Shown: positions 24,946 through 32,671 of the stretch, one piece after another
Layout: each line of letters opens with the position of its first letter
How positions within the stretch are numbered: the first letter of the stretch is position 1
NCBI RefSeq assembly: GCF_014212135.1
Contig: NZ_JACJVQ010000026.1
Location: 1 to 35,197, forward strand
Source: Cohnella thailandensis
GTDB taxonomy: Bacteria > Bacillota > Bacilli > Paenibacillales > Paenibacillaceae
Direction: 5' to 3'
DNA length: 35,197 bases
Made by a program: the position numbers and the translations under genes
Notes under the pieces: generated by a model
The model's database searches: none
What the model was told of the DNA's origin: nothing
What the model saw: the letters and a program-made list of their open reading frames with translations, nothing else

Positions 24946-26004
24946 ATGAGAGCCGACCGGCTATTGGCGATACTGCTGATCCTTCAGACGAATGGAAAGG
25001 CGACGGTTCGAGAGCTCGCCGAGCGGCTGGAGGTGTCCGAGCGCACGATCCAGCGGGACATGGAAGCTCTCTGCGTCAGCGGCATTCCGCTCTCCGCCGA
25101 ACGCGGAGCCAACGGAGGCTGGACGCTGCCCGAAGGCTACCGGACGAAGTTGACGGGGCTAACCTCGGACGAGATCCAAGCTCTGCTCGTCCTTCAGACC
25201 TCCAGTATCGTACGAGAGCTTGCCATGGAAGGGGCGGGCAGCTCGGCCCTCTCCAAGCTTCTATCCGCGTTGCCCGTCGCGACTCGCACGGAGGCGGAAT
25301 GGATTCGGCAGAGGCTGCATATCGACGTTCAAGGCTGGCATGAACCGCGGTCGTACTCTCCCTATCTTCCGGTCGTTCAGCAGGCGGTATGGGAAGAGCG
25401 CAAGCTCCGGCTCCGGTACGACTCCGCCGCCGAAGGCAAGCGGGAGGCGGATCAGATCGTTTGTCCATGGGGTCTCGTGGCGAAGCTCAACACCTGGTAC
25501 TTCGTCGCCTCCCCCGAAGTCCCCGAAGCTCCGGAGTCAAGCTCCGGAGAGGAAGGGCTGCGCACGTATCGCGTCTCGCGGCTCCTGGACGCGGAGCTTC
25601 TGGACGAACGCTTCGAGGTACCGGAAGGCTTCGATCTGGCTCGGTGGTGGGAACGGTCCACCGCCCGGTTCAAGGAATCGCTGCCTTGGTATCCTTCGGT
25701 CGTCCGGATTCGAACGGAAGCCTGGAAGCGATTCGCCGGGGAGCGTTACGTCCGCATCCGCCGTCATAGCCTGGGAGAGGACGGATGGGTCGAAGCGGAA
25801 GCGGACTTCCATACGCTGAATTCGGCGCACGATCTGCTGCTCGGTTACGGCTCCTCCGCTTTGGCCGTCCGTCCGGAGGAGCTGGCGGAGGCGATTCGCC
25901 GGACCGTCGCCGGCCTCTCCCGGATGTACGGTCTCCCGGAGGGCGGCGCAGGCTCCGCCCCTTACGGCGTCGGCGTTTCTGAGCGAAGGGGAGAAGAGGC
26001 ATAG
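24946..26004 (+). CDS. WYL-domain helix-turn-helix transcriptional regulator (YafY-like)
   Basis: 352 aa. The N-terminal DeoR-type winged helix reads LLAILLILQTNGKATVRELAERLEVSERTIQRDMEAL (given here only to name residues 5-41 in part). A WYL ligand-sensing domain follows (about 140-230, KLRLRYDSA and CPWGLVAKLNTWYFVA), then a C-terminal WCX-like extension. The frame is open from 24898. The ATG at 24946 is chosen because GGAGG lies 7 bases before it and the protein then begins with the family's MRADRLL. It is divergent from the SDR gene 131 bases away, so that gene is a plausible target. The ligand is unknown. Confidence 0.88.
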   Translation: MRADRLLAILLILQTNGKATVRELAERLEVSERTIQRDMEALCVSGIPLSAERGANGGWTLPEGYRTKLTGLTSDEIQALLVLQTSSIVRELAMEGAGSSALSKLLSALPVATRTEAEWIRQRLHIDVQGWHEPRSYSPYLPVVQQAVWEERKLRLRYDSAAEGKREADQIVCPWGLVAKLNTWYFVASPEVPEAPESSSGEEGLRTYRVSRLLDAELLDERFEVPEGFDLARWWERSTARFKESLPWYPSVVRIRTEAWKRFAGERYVRIRRHSLGEDGWVEAEADFHTLNSAHDLLLGYGSSALAVRPEELAEAIRRTVAGLSRMYGLPEGGAGSAPYGVGVSERRGEEA

Positions 26005-26037
26005 GTATTGCGTAAAGCGGATTGCGGACAGACCAAA

Positions 26038-26059
26038 CAGACCGCGAATGGGCGGTCTG
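26038..26059. terminator. Possible bidirectional terminator between convergent genes
   Basis: CAGACCGC (26038-26045) pairs perfectly with GCGGTCTG (26052-26059), 6-base loop. It lies between the ends of the WYL regulator and the cupin gene. Tails are poor in T on both strands, so efficiency is doubtful. Confidence 0.45.
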
Positions 26060-26100
26060 GCGGTCTTCTCTATTCGTAAAGGATGTCTTCTTCCGAGCCG

Positions 26101-26646
26101 TTAAGCCGGCTCCTCGTCGCCGATCGCCTGCCTCATAGGGGAAGCTGGCCGCCAATAATCGATTAAGGGACCGTCCGCTCCGTGCACCGGGTCGGTGTCC
26201 GGCAGGGGCACCCGCGCGATCTCCGCGCGCGCAAGCGCCCTCTCTCCGTCCTCGGACGTCCATAGGTTCCATTTCATCCCGCGGGGATACGCCCCGACCA
26301 CCCGGAAGTCGGCGCTCGCCGAGATCCTCTTATGGCCTGTTCCCGCGGGGAGCGCCAGCACGTCTCCCGGCCGAAGCTCCACGTCATACCCGTTCCCGCC
26401 CCCGAGCCTCAGAACCGCCCATCCTTGAACGACTCCAAGCGCTTCGTGGACATTCGTATGAAAATGATGGTAGTCGTACACCCCTCCAGTCCAACTGTTG
26501 CGCCAATCATGACGATTGAATACGCCTTCGATTCGGCTCGTATTGCCCTTGAACGCGCCTTCGTACAAGATCACCGGCAGCACGGGGTTGTTCGGTGCCT
26601 TACTGTCCTCCTTGAAGCTCATAATGATAACGTCCCTCATGCTCAT
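26101..26646 (-). CDS. Cupin-domain protein, YjlB-like
   Basis: 181 aa, single cupin barrel. Metal-binding motif 1 reads YHHFHTNVHEALGVVQGWAVL and motif 2 GDVLALPAGTGHKRI, with the expected His/Glu residues. PVLPVILYEG near the N-terminus and VVGAYPRG are as I remember them in B. subtilis YjlB, whose function is unknown. The ATG at 26646 follows GGAGGG by about 8 bases. It is the right-hand member of the accessory block, between spoIIE and the regulator gene. Confidence 0.85.
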   Translation of the reverse strand: MSMRDVIIMSFKEDSKAPNNPVLPVILYEGAFKGNTSRIEGVFNRHDWRNSWTGGVYDYHHFHTNVHEALGVVQGWAVLRLGGGNGYDVELRPGDVLALPAGTGHKRISASADFRVVGAYPRGMKWNLWTSEDGERALARAEIARVPLPDTDPVHGADGPLIDYWRPASPMRQAIGDEEPA

Positions 26647-26933
26647 CGGTTCTCCCTCCTAGTCGTTAACCGCCTCCCAGACAATTGTATTACGGCCCCC
26701 GTGTCAGAATGCTGCCCTGACGGCCGATTCCGCCGAAAATCTGCCGATGCCCGTTCCGCCGTCCGGCTTGCCCGGCTCTCCGCGAACCTCCCGCTTGCAT
26801 GCTTCTCCGCCATGTCCGTTCCATTTTCCTCCGTCTCGCGTCCGGGACCGGTTGCCTTGCCGGAATCAGGCTTGCGTCCATCCTCGTGCCTATATAAGCA
26901 TCTACGCTCGGTTCCATTCTCCGATGCCTCATT
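26647..26933. other. Non-coding spacer between spoIIE and the cupin gene
   Basis: I see no gene in this stretch. A minus-strand frame of 80 codons has an Arg-rich composition unlike any of its neighbours and no ribosome-binding site. TACAAT near 26685 could be a -10 for the cupin gene but lacks a good -35. No terminator hairpin is visible after spoIIE. Confidence 0.5.
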
Positions 26934-29498
26934 TTAGCTCACCGTCCTAGGTCGCTCTTGGCGATTGATGCCCGGCCAGCGGAAGGATGCCCATTCGGGC
27001 TGGTGCCGGGTAATGCGCGTGACGACTACCGTCATATCGTCGCGGATGCCTCCGCCCCCCGGATATTGGCGAAGCGCCGTATCCAGCAGCGTGTCGGCCA
27101 GCTCCTGCGGATCGTCCGTCGATATCTCCTGAAGCACCCTCTTGACCCACAGCTCTTTGTTGATGGCATGTCCCGGAGCGTCCAGGATCCCGTCGGTCAT
27201 CATGATCAACGTATCCCCCGGCTGCAGCTCTACCTGCAGAACGTCGATCTCGATGTCATGCAGAATTCCGATCGGCAGATTGCCCGCCGACACCGGAATG
27301 ACCTCCTTCCCTCGTTTGATGAAGCTCGGCGTGGAGCCGATCTTCAGCATCGTCGCCTGCGCGGTATGCAGATCGATCAGCGCCAGATCGACCGTCGCGA
27401 ACATCTCCTCCGGAGAGCGCAGCAGCAGAACGGAATTGACCGACTTCACCGCCAGACGCTCGTTGATGCCGGATTGCAGCAGCTGCTCCAGCATGTGAAG
27501 CGCCGCGCTGCTCTCCATTCTCGCTCTTGATCCATTCCCCATTCCGTCGCTGAGCGACACGGCGAACTTCCCGCTCCCGAGCTCGACCATGCTGAAGCTG
27601 TCTCCCGACAGCCATCCCCCGTCCTTGGCCGCTCCCGCGACTCCCGTCTCGACCTCGAACGCCTTCGCCGATGCGAAGGTGACCGTCGTCCGGTCTCCGC
27701 CCGGAGAGTCGGTTCTCTCGCTGGTCACGGCAATGCTCTCGCCAAGGATATCGCTCAGCAGGGGAGCGATAATTTTCCGGCTCTCGTCGAAGCCCGGACG
27801 GAACGAATGGACGAGCTCGATCTCGATATGTCCCTCCTCCAGACTGATAATATCGACGCTGATAATGTCCAGGCCTAACTTATCCAATTCCTCTCTGATT
27901 TGCTCGTCGTGGCGAACAAGCTCCTTCGCCTCGCGGCGGATCTCTTTGACGAGATCGTCCATCACCTGCGACACGCCGGACAGCTGATCGGCCACGAGCA
28001 GGCGGCTGTCCTGCAGCTGCTTGTGCCAATGCAGGTCGTGGCGGTACAGGTCGTATTGCCTCTTCAACACCTCCAGCACTTGCGGGGTTTTGACGCAATG
28101 CCGAGCCCACGCTTTGGGAATCTTCGAAGGAGACAGGTCCGGCTCGGCCTCGATGGCGCTCATCATATCGGTCATCAGCTTGTACGTCTGGAAGAACTGG
28201 TTGTCCCAGCATTGGCCGAACCGATGGCAGCCCTTGCAGCTGTTCTCGTGCACAGCGCTGACGAAGTGGTCGAAGTCCTGGCTCTGGCGGGCCGCGTCCC
28301 CCGCGTAGGTGATCTGGCGGAAGCTTCGGGAGAGCTGGCGGAACACTTCCGAGAAGCGCTCGACGCGCTCCGCGGTCAGGTCCCTCACCTTCTTCGCGTA
28401 ATCTTGCTGATTGCGTGCATAATCCGCGGTACCCGGAACATATCTTGCTATATATTGAACGAGCGTGCGCGGAGTCGCGAGCAGCAGGGCCGACGCGGCG
28501 ACCGTCGCCCATACCGATAACATGGTGTCCTCCGCCCGGCCCGAGTATAACGCGAGCATCGACGTTCCCAGCAGCATGCCGAACACGGTCGCGGCCTTGC
28601 CTCCTTCCCGGATCAACCCGGCAAGCAGGCCCCCGAAGGCGAGCATTCCGATCTGGCTCACGAGGCCGAGGTCGGAGAGGCTCAGCACGATTCCGGCCAC
28701 GACTCCCGCCACGCAGCCCATGAGCGGTCCGCCCGCCAACGCGAACAACAGCACGATGTACCGCGAGAACGCCTGGTCGACCCCTACCCCGTAGACCGTC
28801 CAGCCGACGAGCCCCGTCATGACCGAGGCGAGCAGGATCATCGCGCCGATCCATTCCTCGTGACGAAGGCCGACCCTTCGGTTTTTCTTCGAGAGAACCG
28901 GTATGGCATGAAGCAGCAGCAGGGTCAGCACCGTGGACAAGGCGGCCTCTACCGCCGTAAGTACGTAAGGAAGCCATTCCTTCGAGTCCGTCATCACGGT
29001 GTAGAACAACCGGACAAGCAGGGTCGCCGTGAATACGACGATCGGAGCGTGAGCGATCTCCGCCCGTTCGTACGCCTCCAGTCCCCTATAGAGCAAATAC
29101 ACGATCGCGATCTCCGCGCAGACGATCGCCGGCGAAGGATCCGTCGACCAGAAGCTTCCGGCGATCGAGGCAAGCGCGGCCCAAGCCGCATATTCCCTTC
29201 GCTTGTAGAGGACGACGGCATAGAAGGCGACGGCGAAGGGGGCCATTCCTTCCAACATGACCGCCTTGCCTAGAAGGAAGCCGATCAGGATAACGCCAAA
29301 CAACCAAAGTTTCTGGCCGAGCCATTCCATGCAAGCAGCCCAGGTTCCTCTCCAGCCCCTTGTTTTGGGGTTCTCTTTTCTAGAATTCATCGGCTCTCGT
29401 CCCCTTGCCCCGAACCATCGCCTTCTCTTCTTGCTGCTTCCTTGCGTAGAATCCGGCTGCGTACGGGGGATAAACGGAACGACGGACGGCTTGACCAT
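26934..29498 (-). CDS. spoIIE: Stage II sporulation protein E, membrane-bound PP2C phosphatase
   Basis: Dephosphorylates SpoIIAA and so activates sigma-F in the forespore; also takes part in asymmetric division. 854 aa. About ten hydrophobic segments occupy residues 55-345. A central FtsZ-interacting region follows, with the Cys-rich stretch NSCKGCHRFGQCW. The PP2C domain covers about 600-830: metal-binding Asp residues in GDSFSMVE, SLSDGMGNG, MMTDGILD and GIRDDMTVVV. It is complete, with no frameshift. The ATG follows AGAGGTG. Its promoter has the 21-base spacer seen at Spo0A-dependent promoters. Confidence 0.97.
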   Translation of the reverse strand: MVKPSVVPFIPRTQPDSTQGSSKKRRRWFGARGREPMNSRKENPKTRGWRGTWAACMEWLGQKLWLFGVILIGFLLGKAVMLEGMAPFAVAFYAVVLYKRREYAAWAALASIAGSFWSTDPSPAIVCAEIAIVYLLYRGLEAYERAEIAHAPIVVFTATLLVRLFYTVMTDSKEWLPYVLTAVEAALSTVLTLLLLHAIPVLSKKNRRVGLRHEEWIGAMILLASVMTGLVGWTVYGVGVDQAFSRYIVLLFALAGGPLMGCVAGVVAGIVLSLSDLGLVSQIGMLAFGGLLAGLIREGGKAATVFGMLLGTSMLALYSGRAEDTMLSVWATVAASALLLATPRTLVQYIARYVPGTADYARNQQDYAKKVRDLTAERVERFSEVFRQLSRSFRQITYAGDAARQSQDFDHFVSAVHENSCKGCHRFGQCWDNQFFQTYKLMTDMMSAIEAEPDLSPSKIPKAWARHCVKTPQVLEVLKRQYDLYRHDLHWHKQLQDSRLLVADQLSGVSQVMDDLVKEIRREAKELVRHDEQIREELDKLGLDIISVDIISLEEGHIEIELVHSFRPGFDESRKIIAPLLSDILGESIAVTSERTDSPGGDRTTVTFASAKAFEVETGVAGAAKDGGWLSGDSFSMVELGSGKFAVSLSDGMGNGSRARMESSAALHMLEQLLQSGINERLAVKSVNSVLLLRSPEEMFATVDLALIDLHTAQATMLKIGSTPSFIKRGKEVIPVSAGNLPIGILHDIEIDVLQVELQPGDTLIMMTDGILDAPGHAINKELWVKRVLQEISTDDPQELADTLLDTALRQYPGGGGIRDDMTVVVTRITRHQPEWASFRWPGINRQERPRTVS

Positions 29499-29537
29499 GA
29501 ATGCGCACCTCTTCTTCCTTGTTTGAGTGTGCCTCTA

Positions 29538-29572
29538 ATTATAGGAGGGGCATTTATGAAAGTTTGTCAGAA
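29538..29572 (-). promoter_or_regulatory. Spo0A-type promoter of spoIIE with 21-base spacer
   Basis: On the minus strand: CTGACA (29565-29570) and TATAAT (29538-29543) separated by 21 bases, too long for an ordinary sigma-A promoter. B. subtilis spoIIE and spoIIG promoters have the same unusual spacing and are activated by phosphorylated Spo0A bound at the -35. Here the -35 overlaps TTTGTCAGAA (plus strand, 29563-29572), a near match to the 0A box. Confidence 0.75.
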
Positions 29573-29853
29573 GCCGTTGCCTGTCCAGAAGTTTTTTCCG
29601 ACAGGCTCCCCGCCAAGGGGACGACGCTATTCGGGAACGGCCGCGAACCCTTGCCCGACAAGGGCTGTCCCTGCCCTGCCCGCCGTTCGCGACCCTATCC
29701 CGGCGGCTTAATCTGTCGGCATTATGTCCGATTCCGACAGCAGAACTCGCTCCGTTTAAAACGTTTGCAACACTGTCGGTGCCGGAAGAACGCGAAAACT
29801 CTCCCCGCCGAACGATCTATTTTTTGAACCGGGACCGCTTGGATTCTCCTGCC
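29573..29853. other. Upstream control region of spoIIE, no gene seen
   Basis: TGTCGG, close to the TGTCGAA core of the Spo0A box, occurs five times: minus strand at 29598-29603, 29655-29660 and 29734-29739; plus strand at 29714-29719 and 29774-29779. A nested hairpin (CGCGAAC 29642-29648 with GTTCGCG 29685-29691, enclosing CCCTTG/CAAGGG 29648-29664) and the palindrome CGTTTAAAACG (29753-29763) are also present. B. subtilis has two tRNA genes between yabR and spoIIE; none is found here. Confidence 0.5.
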
Positions 29854-29925
29854 GGGCAGGCCGGACAAGCCGAACAAGCCAGGCAAGCCGGACATGCTGA
29901 ACATGCTGAACAATCCGAACAAGCC
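29854..29925 (+). repeat. Eight-unit 9-base tandem repeat
   Basis: Consecutive units are GGGCAGGCC, GGACAAGCC, GAACAAGCC, AGGCAAGCC, GGACATGCT, GAACATGCT, GAACAATCC and GAACAAGCC, with a partial ninth. Consensus is about GRACAAGCC. It is non-coding as far as I can tell; both strands happen to be open in frames with tripeptide repeats (Ala-x-Gln on plus, Gly-Leu-Phe/Ser-Gly-Leu on minus). It lies just beyond the yabR terminator. Confidence 0.8.
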
Positions 29926-29931
29926 GGATAC

Positions 29932-29963
29932 AAAAAAAATCCGAGCCCCATCGAGGGCTCGGA
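29932..29963 (-). terminator. Terminator after yabR
   Basis: TCCGAGCCC (29940-29948) pairs with GGGCTCGGA (29955-29963) around a 6-base loop. On the minus strand eight T follow. It begins 33 bases after the yabR stop. Confidence 0.92.
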
Positions 29964-29996
29964 CTTCAACCAATCTATATCGAAAGGGGTCGCGGT

Positions 29997-30434
29997 TTAG
30001 GAACGGCGTCCGCCGCGGCCTCCCCTCTTGGATTCGGTATTCTTCTTATAGCTGGACAATCTCTCTTCGCTGTCCTTAAGGAATCTGGATAACTTGTCGT
30101 CGAAAGTCGCTCTGCCGGCGCCACTCGGTTTGAAGGGACGACCGCCTCGATCGCCGCGCGGTCCACGTGGGGGCTGCTGCTGCTGCAATTCCGGAGGCTT
30201 ATCCACCGCTTGACGAATGGAAAGTCCTATCTTGCCGTCCTTGTCCACGTTAATTACTTTGACAGTGACGACATCGTTAATCTTGAGATGTTCATGAACG
30301 TCCTTGACATAGCTATCGGCAATTTCGGAGATATGAACGAGTCCCGTAACGCCCCCCGATAAATCTACGAATGCTCCGAAATGCGTAATGCCAGTGACCT
30401 TACCCTCCAATTTGGAGCCCACTTCAATGGCCAT
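29997..30434 (-). CDS. yabR: S1-domain RNA-binding protein YabR
   Basis: 145 aa. One S1 domain (residues 5-75) reads GKVTGITHFGAFVDL, GLVHISEIAD and VKVINVDKDGKIGLSIRQ. A basic, Gln/Pro/Arg/Gly-rich linker follows and a C-terminal FDDKLSRFLKDSEERL stretch ending in KRGGRGGRRS. Homologues are general stress proteins (GSP13/YugI type) that probably bind RNA on the ribosome; the exact role is open. The ATG follows GGGAGG. It lies after divIC as in B. subtilis but has its own promoter here. Confidence 0.92.
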   Translation of the reverse strand: MAIEVGSKLEGKVTGITHFGAFVDLSGGVTGLVHISEIADSYVKDVHEHLKINDVVTVKVINVDKDGKIGLSIRQAVDKPPELQQQQPPRGPRGDRGGRPFKPSGAGRATFDDKLSRFLKDSEERLSSYKKNTESKRGGRGGRRS

Positions 30435-30496
30435 AAAAACCGATGTTCCTCCCTGAACATAAGTGTGCCGAGCAGATTATAAGTCCGGCTATGCCG

Positions 30497-30526
30497 ATTA
30501 TAACCGATCGAGAAAAGCAAGGTCAA
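30497..30526 (-). promoter_or_regulatory. Sigma-A promoter of yabR
   Basis: On the minus strand: -35 TTGACC (30521-30526), 18-base spacer, -10 TATAAT (30497-30502). It lies about 60 bases before the yabR ATG and after the divIC stop. A short AAGCCC/GGGCTT hairpin at the divIC end has no T-run, so divIC transcripts may also read into yabR. Confidence 0.7.
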
Positions 30527-30562
30527 CAGACGCTAGCCCCCGCCAAAGCCCGTCTTGAGGGC

Positions 30563-30883
30563 TTAAGGCGCGGAATTCTCCATCTGTATCGATTTCTCTC
30601 CCGGGAGACCCATCCCTTGTTCCTTGCGGGCGATCTGCCCGATGTACTCCGGATCGTTAAGGCGGGCAACCTCCTGCTTGAGTGCCACGTTCTTCGCTTG
30701 CGCATCGGAGAGCTGCTTCTTCGCTTCGATCAGCTGCACGTTCCGATCCGCAGCCTGATTGTACTGCATGAACAAGGTGTAGATCGCCCAGCTCATGAAC
30801 AGGACGACTACCGCCAAGAGAAGCTTAAGCCTTCGACGCGCACCGACCGATGCATTCGAAGCTGCTGCCGTATTCGATGCCAC
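30563..30883 (-). CDS. divIC: Septum formation initiator protein DivIC (FtsB family)
   Basis: 106 aa bitopic division protein that complexes with FtsL and DivIB. A short basic cytoplasmic N-terminus is followed by one membrane segment (LKLLLAVVVLFMSWAIYTLFM), then a coiled coil about 50 residues long (QLIEAKKQLSDAQAKNVALK) and the FtsB-family end DPEYIGQIARKEQGMGLPGE. The frame extends to an ATG at 30919. A GTG start at 30881-30883 is preferred because GGGAGG lies 9 bases before it and the extra N-terminus would contain that site. Its place after yabQ matches B. subtilis. Confidence 0.9.
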   Translation of the reverse strand: MASNTAAASNASVGARRRLKLLLAVVVLFMSWAIYTLFMQYNQAADRNVQLIEAKKQLSDAQAKNVALKQEVARLNDPEYIGQIARKEQGMGLPGEKSIQMENSAP

Positions 30884-31018
30884 GTTCCTAGCCCTCCCTC
30901 TTGTCCAAGTTCGCCGCATGGATGTCCGTAAAACCCTTGTAGTGTAAATAGTATATCACGATTTTCATTTTGAAAATATCCTTCTTGCGTCGCACTTCCG
31001 GTTCGAATGTTGTCGATA

Positions 31019-31612
31019 TTAGGGCTTGCGTCTGAATACGTCCAGGACCTGGCGCCATTTATCGCGCGCCTTGCGAGCCGTCCGCCCGACAGGGCTTAAT
31101 AATCTGCGGACGGGCAGAAGCCGCTCCCAGGTCCAGCGCCCGAGCCCGGCGAACGGCTTGGAGAGCAGACGGAACGTCCATAGCAGGATGGCCGCCGTCA
31201 CGATAAATAGGATCTCCAGAACGCGGGCGAGCGCGCGAACGATCCAGATTAACGGAACGACGAGCAGTATCCGGAACGTTCTCCACAGCGCGTTCAGCAC
31301 GTTCTGCGCCATGCGGAACACGAACCGGATCGCCTTCAGAGCCGTCGGGCTCAGCAGCCCGAAATAACCCGTGATCCCGATTCCGATTCCGAGGAACACG
31401 TATAGGCGGACTTCCCCGAAGTTCTTGTGAAGCAAAGTATGGAAGACGAGCAACGTCGCCAGGAACCAGTATACGATATCGAAGCCGGGAATCATCCAGC
31501 GGCTTACCGAGAAGCGGTGGCAGGCCACCCGGTACACGTCGAAGAAAGCGCCCATGGCGAGTCCGCAAAGAAGCATGGCGCCGATCGTATTCCAATGCAT
31601 CGCGGCGTTCAC
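31019..31612 (-). CDS. yabQ: Spore cortex biosynthesis protein YabQ
   Basis: 197 aa membrane protein needed for spore cortex formation in B. subtilis. About four to five hydrophobic segments occupy residues 8-150, with a basic cytoplasmic tail (RRLLSPVGRTARKARDKW). GAFFDVYR near residue 22 and the stretch around FGEVRLYVFLGI are typical. The start is a GTG (31610-31612) overlapping the yabP stop as GTGA, which suggests coupling; an ATG four codons later is an alternative. Neither has a strong ribosome-binding site. Expected to be expressed with yabP in the mother cell. Confidence 0.9.
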   Translation of the reverse strand: MNAAMHWNTIGAMLLCGLAMGAFFDVYRVACHRFSVSRWMIPGFDIVYWFLATLLVFHTLLHKNFGEVRLYVFLGIGIGITGYFGLLSPTALKAIRFVFRMAQNVLNALWRTFRILLVVPLIWIVRALARVLEILFIVTAAILLWTFRLLSKPFAGLGRWTWERLLPVRRLLSPVGRTARKARDKWRQVLDVFRRKP

Positions 31613-31890
31613 TTGAATAACTTCCCGAACAGCCCCTTGGACTTCGCGGCCGTATTCCCGTCTAAGTAAACCAGAGAGTGAATGAGCCCTTCGATCGTTA
31701 CCATTCCCTGCTCCAGGCTAAGATTCTTCATGTGGAGGTTCTGTCCTCGCACCGTGAGAAATCCGCACTCCGTCTCCAGCAGAAATTCTTCGTTGTCGAA
31801 GCTTTCGACGTTGCTCACGCCCGTGATATCCATGATCTTGCGGTTAAGCATCCGGATCTCCTGCCGCTTCGCGTTCTTCCCTTGCTCCAT
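31609..31890 (-). CDS. yabP: Sporulation protein YabP
   Basis: 93 aa, YabP/YqfC family, needed for normal sporulation in B. subtilis; molecular role unknown. Family stretches are LNRKIMDITGVSNVESFDNEEF, in part, and GFLTVRGQNLHMKNLSLEQG followed by IEGLIHSLVY. The ATG follows AAGGAGGGG by 6 bases. B. subtilis yabP is under sigma-E. Here CATATGCT (31915-31922, minus strand) resembles a sigma-E -10, but the -35 14 bases upstream (TTCTAAT) is poor. The broken alkylation-repair gene ends 54 bases upstream. Confidence 0.92.
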   Translation of the reverse strand: MEQGKNAKRQEIRMLNRKIMDITGVSNVESFDNEEFLLETECGFLTVRGQNLHMKNLSLEQGMVTIEGLIHSLVYLDGNTAAKSKGLFGKLFK

Positions 31891-31944
31891 GGCACGTCCC
31901 CTCCTTATGAGACTAGCATATGGACGGCCGTCGGGAATTAGAAC

Positions 31945-32585
31945 TTAGGTGACGCTTCCGATGTGCTTCAGGGCTTCTCTGACGCTTAGAGGAGAGAGCT
32001 TCGTGCCTGCGACGAAGTCCCGGACCGCCCTCGGGTCGGACTTCGCGTATTCCCGGAGCGCCCAGCCGATCGCCGCAGCCACAGGTTATCGGATGAGATC
32101 CACAGGGGTATACGCTCTCGAGCCAGCCCGGGACGGCTCAGGAACAGCCGGCCCGCCAGCTTGGAGGCAAGGAGGTCCACCGTATCCCACCAGGACTTCG
32201 ACGAGATCAGCTTCTCGTAGAGAGAGACGAACGAGGGATCGGCCTGCTTCATCCTCTTCTCCAGCAGCACGATCGCCGTATAGTGGAATTCCCGCTCGGG
32301 CAGCTCCCATAACGCCTCAGCGACGCTCCTCAGCTCGTCTCCGGCCGGAACGCCGCGCTCCGCCAGGAAATCCCGAGTCAGAGCCAGACGCTCCGGCTGC
32401 TTGAGGCCGAGGAACGGGAACTGTCCTTTCATATAATTTTCCATCGCGTCCGCCGCCTCGGGCCTGGCATGCTTCCGGAAGAAGAGCTCGAGCGAGCGGA
32501 CATAGCCGGAAGCGAATGACGGATCGGCCGGGCCTTTGGCGGCGAATCCGGCAGGTGCAGCAAAATCGTTGGGCTCGTGCGTCAT
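31945..32585 (-). pseudogene. Broken DNA alkylation repair (AlkD-like HEAT-repeat) gene
   Basis: The N-terminal part (about 168 codons from the ATG at 32585, which follows AGAGGAAC) reads as an AlkD-like protein: ENYMKGQFPFLGLKQPER, LWELPEREFHYTAI, SSKSWWDTVDLLASKL and ISSDNLWL. After that the frame runs into nonsense. The expected C-terminus resumes in another frame from about 32080 to the TAA at 31945 (AIGWALREYAKSDPRAV, TKLSPLSVREALKHIG). Compared with the family as I remember it, about 35-40 residues between the two parts are missing, so a deletion that is not a multiple of three has removed them. It lies between rqcP and yabP, adjacent in B. subtilis, and looks like an inserted, decaying gene. 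Confidence 0.85.
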
Positions 32586-32613
32586 GTTCCTCTCTCCTTT
32601 TGCAGGCATCGTC

Positions 32614-32663
32614 AAAAAAAAAAGCCCGCCTCCAAGCAGCCATCGGCTGGCTTGAGCGAGCTT
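32614..32663 (-). terminator. Terminator after rqcP
   Basis: On the minus strand a long imperfect stem (AAGCTCGCTCAAGCCAGCC against GGCTGCTTGGAGGCGGGCTT, some mismatches, loop GAT) is followed by ten T. It begins 9 bases after the rqcP stop and ends the mazG/hup-rqcP side. Confidence 0.9.
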
Positions 32664-32671
32664 TCTTTCCA

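Noticed and set aside
26690..26932. 80-codon minus-strand frame after spoIIE
   Set aside because: Arg-rich, no recognisable domain, no ribosome-binding site; best taken as spacer.
29854..29925. CRISPR array
   Set aside because: Units are 9 bases long and directly adjacent without spacers; no cas genes nearby.
29499..29996. tRNA genes between spoIIE and yabR, as in B. subtilis
   Set aside because: No GTTCGANNC T-arm, anticodon arm or CCA end found on either strand.
29722..30000. Small repeat proteins from either strand of the 9-base repeat (Ala-x-Gln or Gly-Leu-Phe tripeptides)
   Set aside because: No ribosome-binding site, overlap with the yabR terminator, and repeats of three-fold length stay open by chance.
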